Assembly (NCBI GenBank): GCA_964652155.1
Contig: CAZZBK010000203.1
Span: 1-7,471 of the forward strand
DNA length: 7,471 bases
Direction: 5' to 3'
DNA from: CAZZBK01 sp964652155
GTDB lineage: Bacteria > Planctomycetota > Planctomycetia > Pirellulales > PNKZ01
Position numbers and translations under genes: made by a program. Of this stretch, positions 7,206-7,471 are shown piece after piece; the stretch's first letter is position 1; the number at the start of each line of letters is the position of its first letter. The notes below the pieces were generated by a model that did no database searches, was not told the origin of the DNA, and was given only the letters and a program-made list of their open reading frames with translations.

Positions 7206-7471
7206 ATGAACATCACCGACGAACTGATCCCGCGGGCACTCAAGGATCAGATCGTCGGAGAGATCATGGCCGAGGAGTACGAGGGCCTCACCGACACGGC
7301 CTTCCACGTCACCATTCAGCTCGCCGACAAGACCTTCCGCGCCAAGGCCGAAGGCTCCGTCTTCGTGACGCGCGTGCACGGCATCGTGGCGCGCGAGGCG
7401 CTGTGGGCCGTCAACAGGGAGTTGGCGCGCGGCGGGACGTGGATCTTCGTGTGGTACTCGCCCATGCCGGG
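7206..7471 (+). CDS. Unrecognised protein after the portal, 3' end missing (partial)
   Basis: The frame opens with ATG at 7206, four bases after the portal stop, and stays open to the right edge (88 complete codons). The nearest ribosome-like site is GAGG at 7191-7194, 11 bases away, so the start is likely but not certain. The visible protein starts MNITDELIPRALKDQIVGEI, followed by an acidic stretch and a beta-like segment (FHVTIQLADKTFRAKAEG, residues 33-50). Next comes a helix (GIVAREALWAVNRELARGG, residues 59-77) and a tryptophan-rich strand (TWIFVWY). No family is recognised. In P22-type phages the gene after the portal is often the scaffold, but this aromatic, compact start is not obviously scaffold-like, so no function is assigned. 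Confidence 0.65.
   Translation, partial: MNITDELIPRALKDQIVGEIMAEEYEGLTDTAFHVTIQLADKTFRAKAEGSVFVTRVHGIVAREALWAVNRELARGGTWIFVWYSPMP

Noticed and set aside
5654..7243. A 529-codon open frame on the minus strand opposite the portal gene
   Set aside because: It overlaps almost the whole portal gene, whose family motifs are clear. High third-position G+C commonly leaves such long antisense frames open. Its translation is R/A/V/D-rich with no recognisable motif.
1..7471. Defence system, CRISPR array, retron or other novel non-structural system
   Set aside because: No spaced direct repeats, reverse transcriptase, nuclease, toxin-antitoxin pair or structured RNA stretch was seen. The window is filled by coding sequence of virion type.

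Overview
The window looks like a stretch of a tailed bacteriophage or prophage genome, cut from the structural (virion) module. Every supportable gene is on the + strand, and the gaps between genes are at most 12 bases or are small overlaps. Nothing longer than about 15 bases is non-coding, and I see no tRNA, insertion sequence, CRISPR array, integrase or attachment site. The host cannot be named. The moderately high G+C and the types of protein would fit a proteobacterial (for example alphaproteobacterial) phage or an environmental metagenome contig, but that is inference.

Layout from left to right. (1) The 3' part of a large virion-type protein (about 3-2396), open at the left edge, with phage-style beta modules at both ends and a probably helical middle. 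(2) A small cupin-like protein (2404-2769). (3) A 136-residue unrecognised protein (2769-3179). (4) A right-handed beta-helix protein with evenly spaced rung motifs (3183-4247). (5) A threonine-rich modular tail/baseplate-type protein (4244-4987). (6) A 76-residue small phage protein (4991-5221). (7) A 655-residue portal protein of the P22 type (5234-7201). (8) The start of an unrecognised gene (7206 to the right edge).

The anchor is the portal protein, which forms the dodecameric ring at the capsid vertex through which DNA is packaged and ejected. The P22-type portal suggests, but does not prove, a short-tailed (podovirus-like) virion. The genes upstream look like surface or adhesion proteins: a beta-helix of the tailspike or carbohydrate-binding kind, a modular connector protein and a large multi-domain protein. 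Together they could form a host-recognition apparatus, with the cupin-like and 136-residue proteins as small accessory partners. No terminase is visible between these genes and the portal, so the gene order differs from the classic terminase-portal-scaffold-coat order.

I did not find a clearly new defence or regulatory system. The items most worth a second look are the large left-edge protein, the cupin-like gene inside the virion cluster, the 27-29 residue periodicity of the beta-helix, its glycine-linked C-terminal tail, and the unusual gene order.
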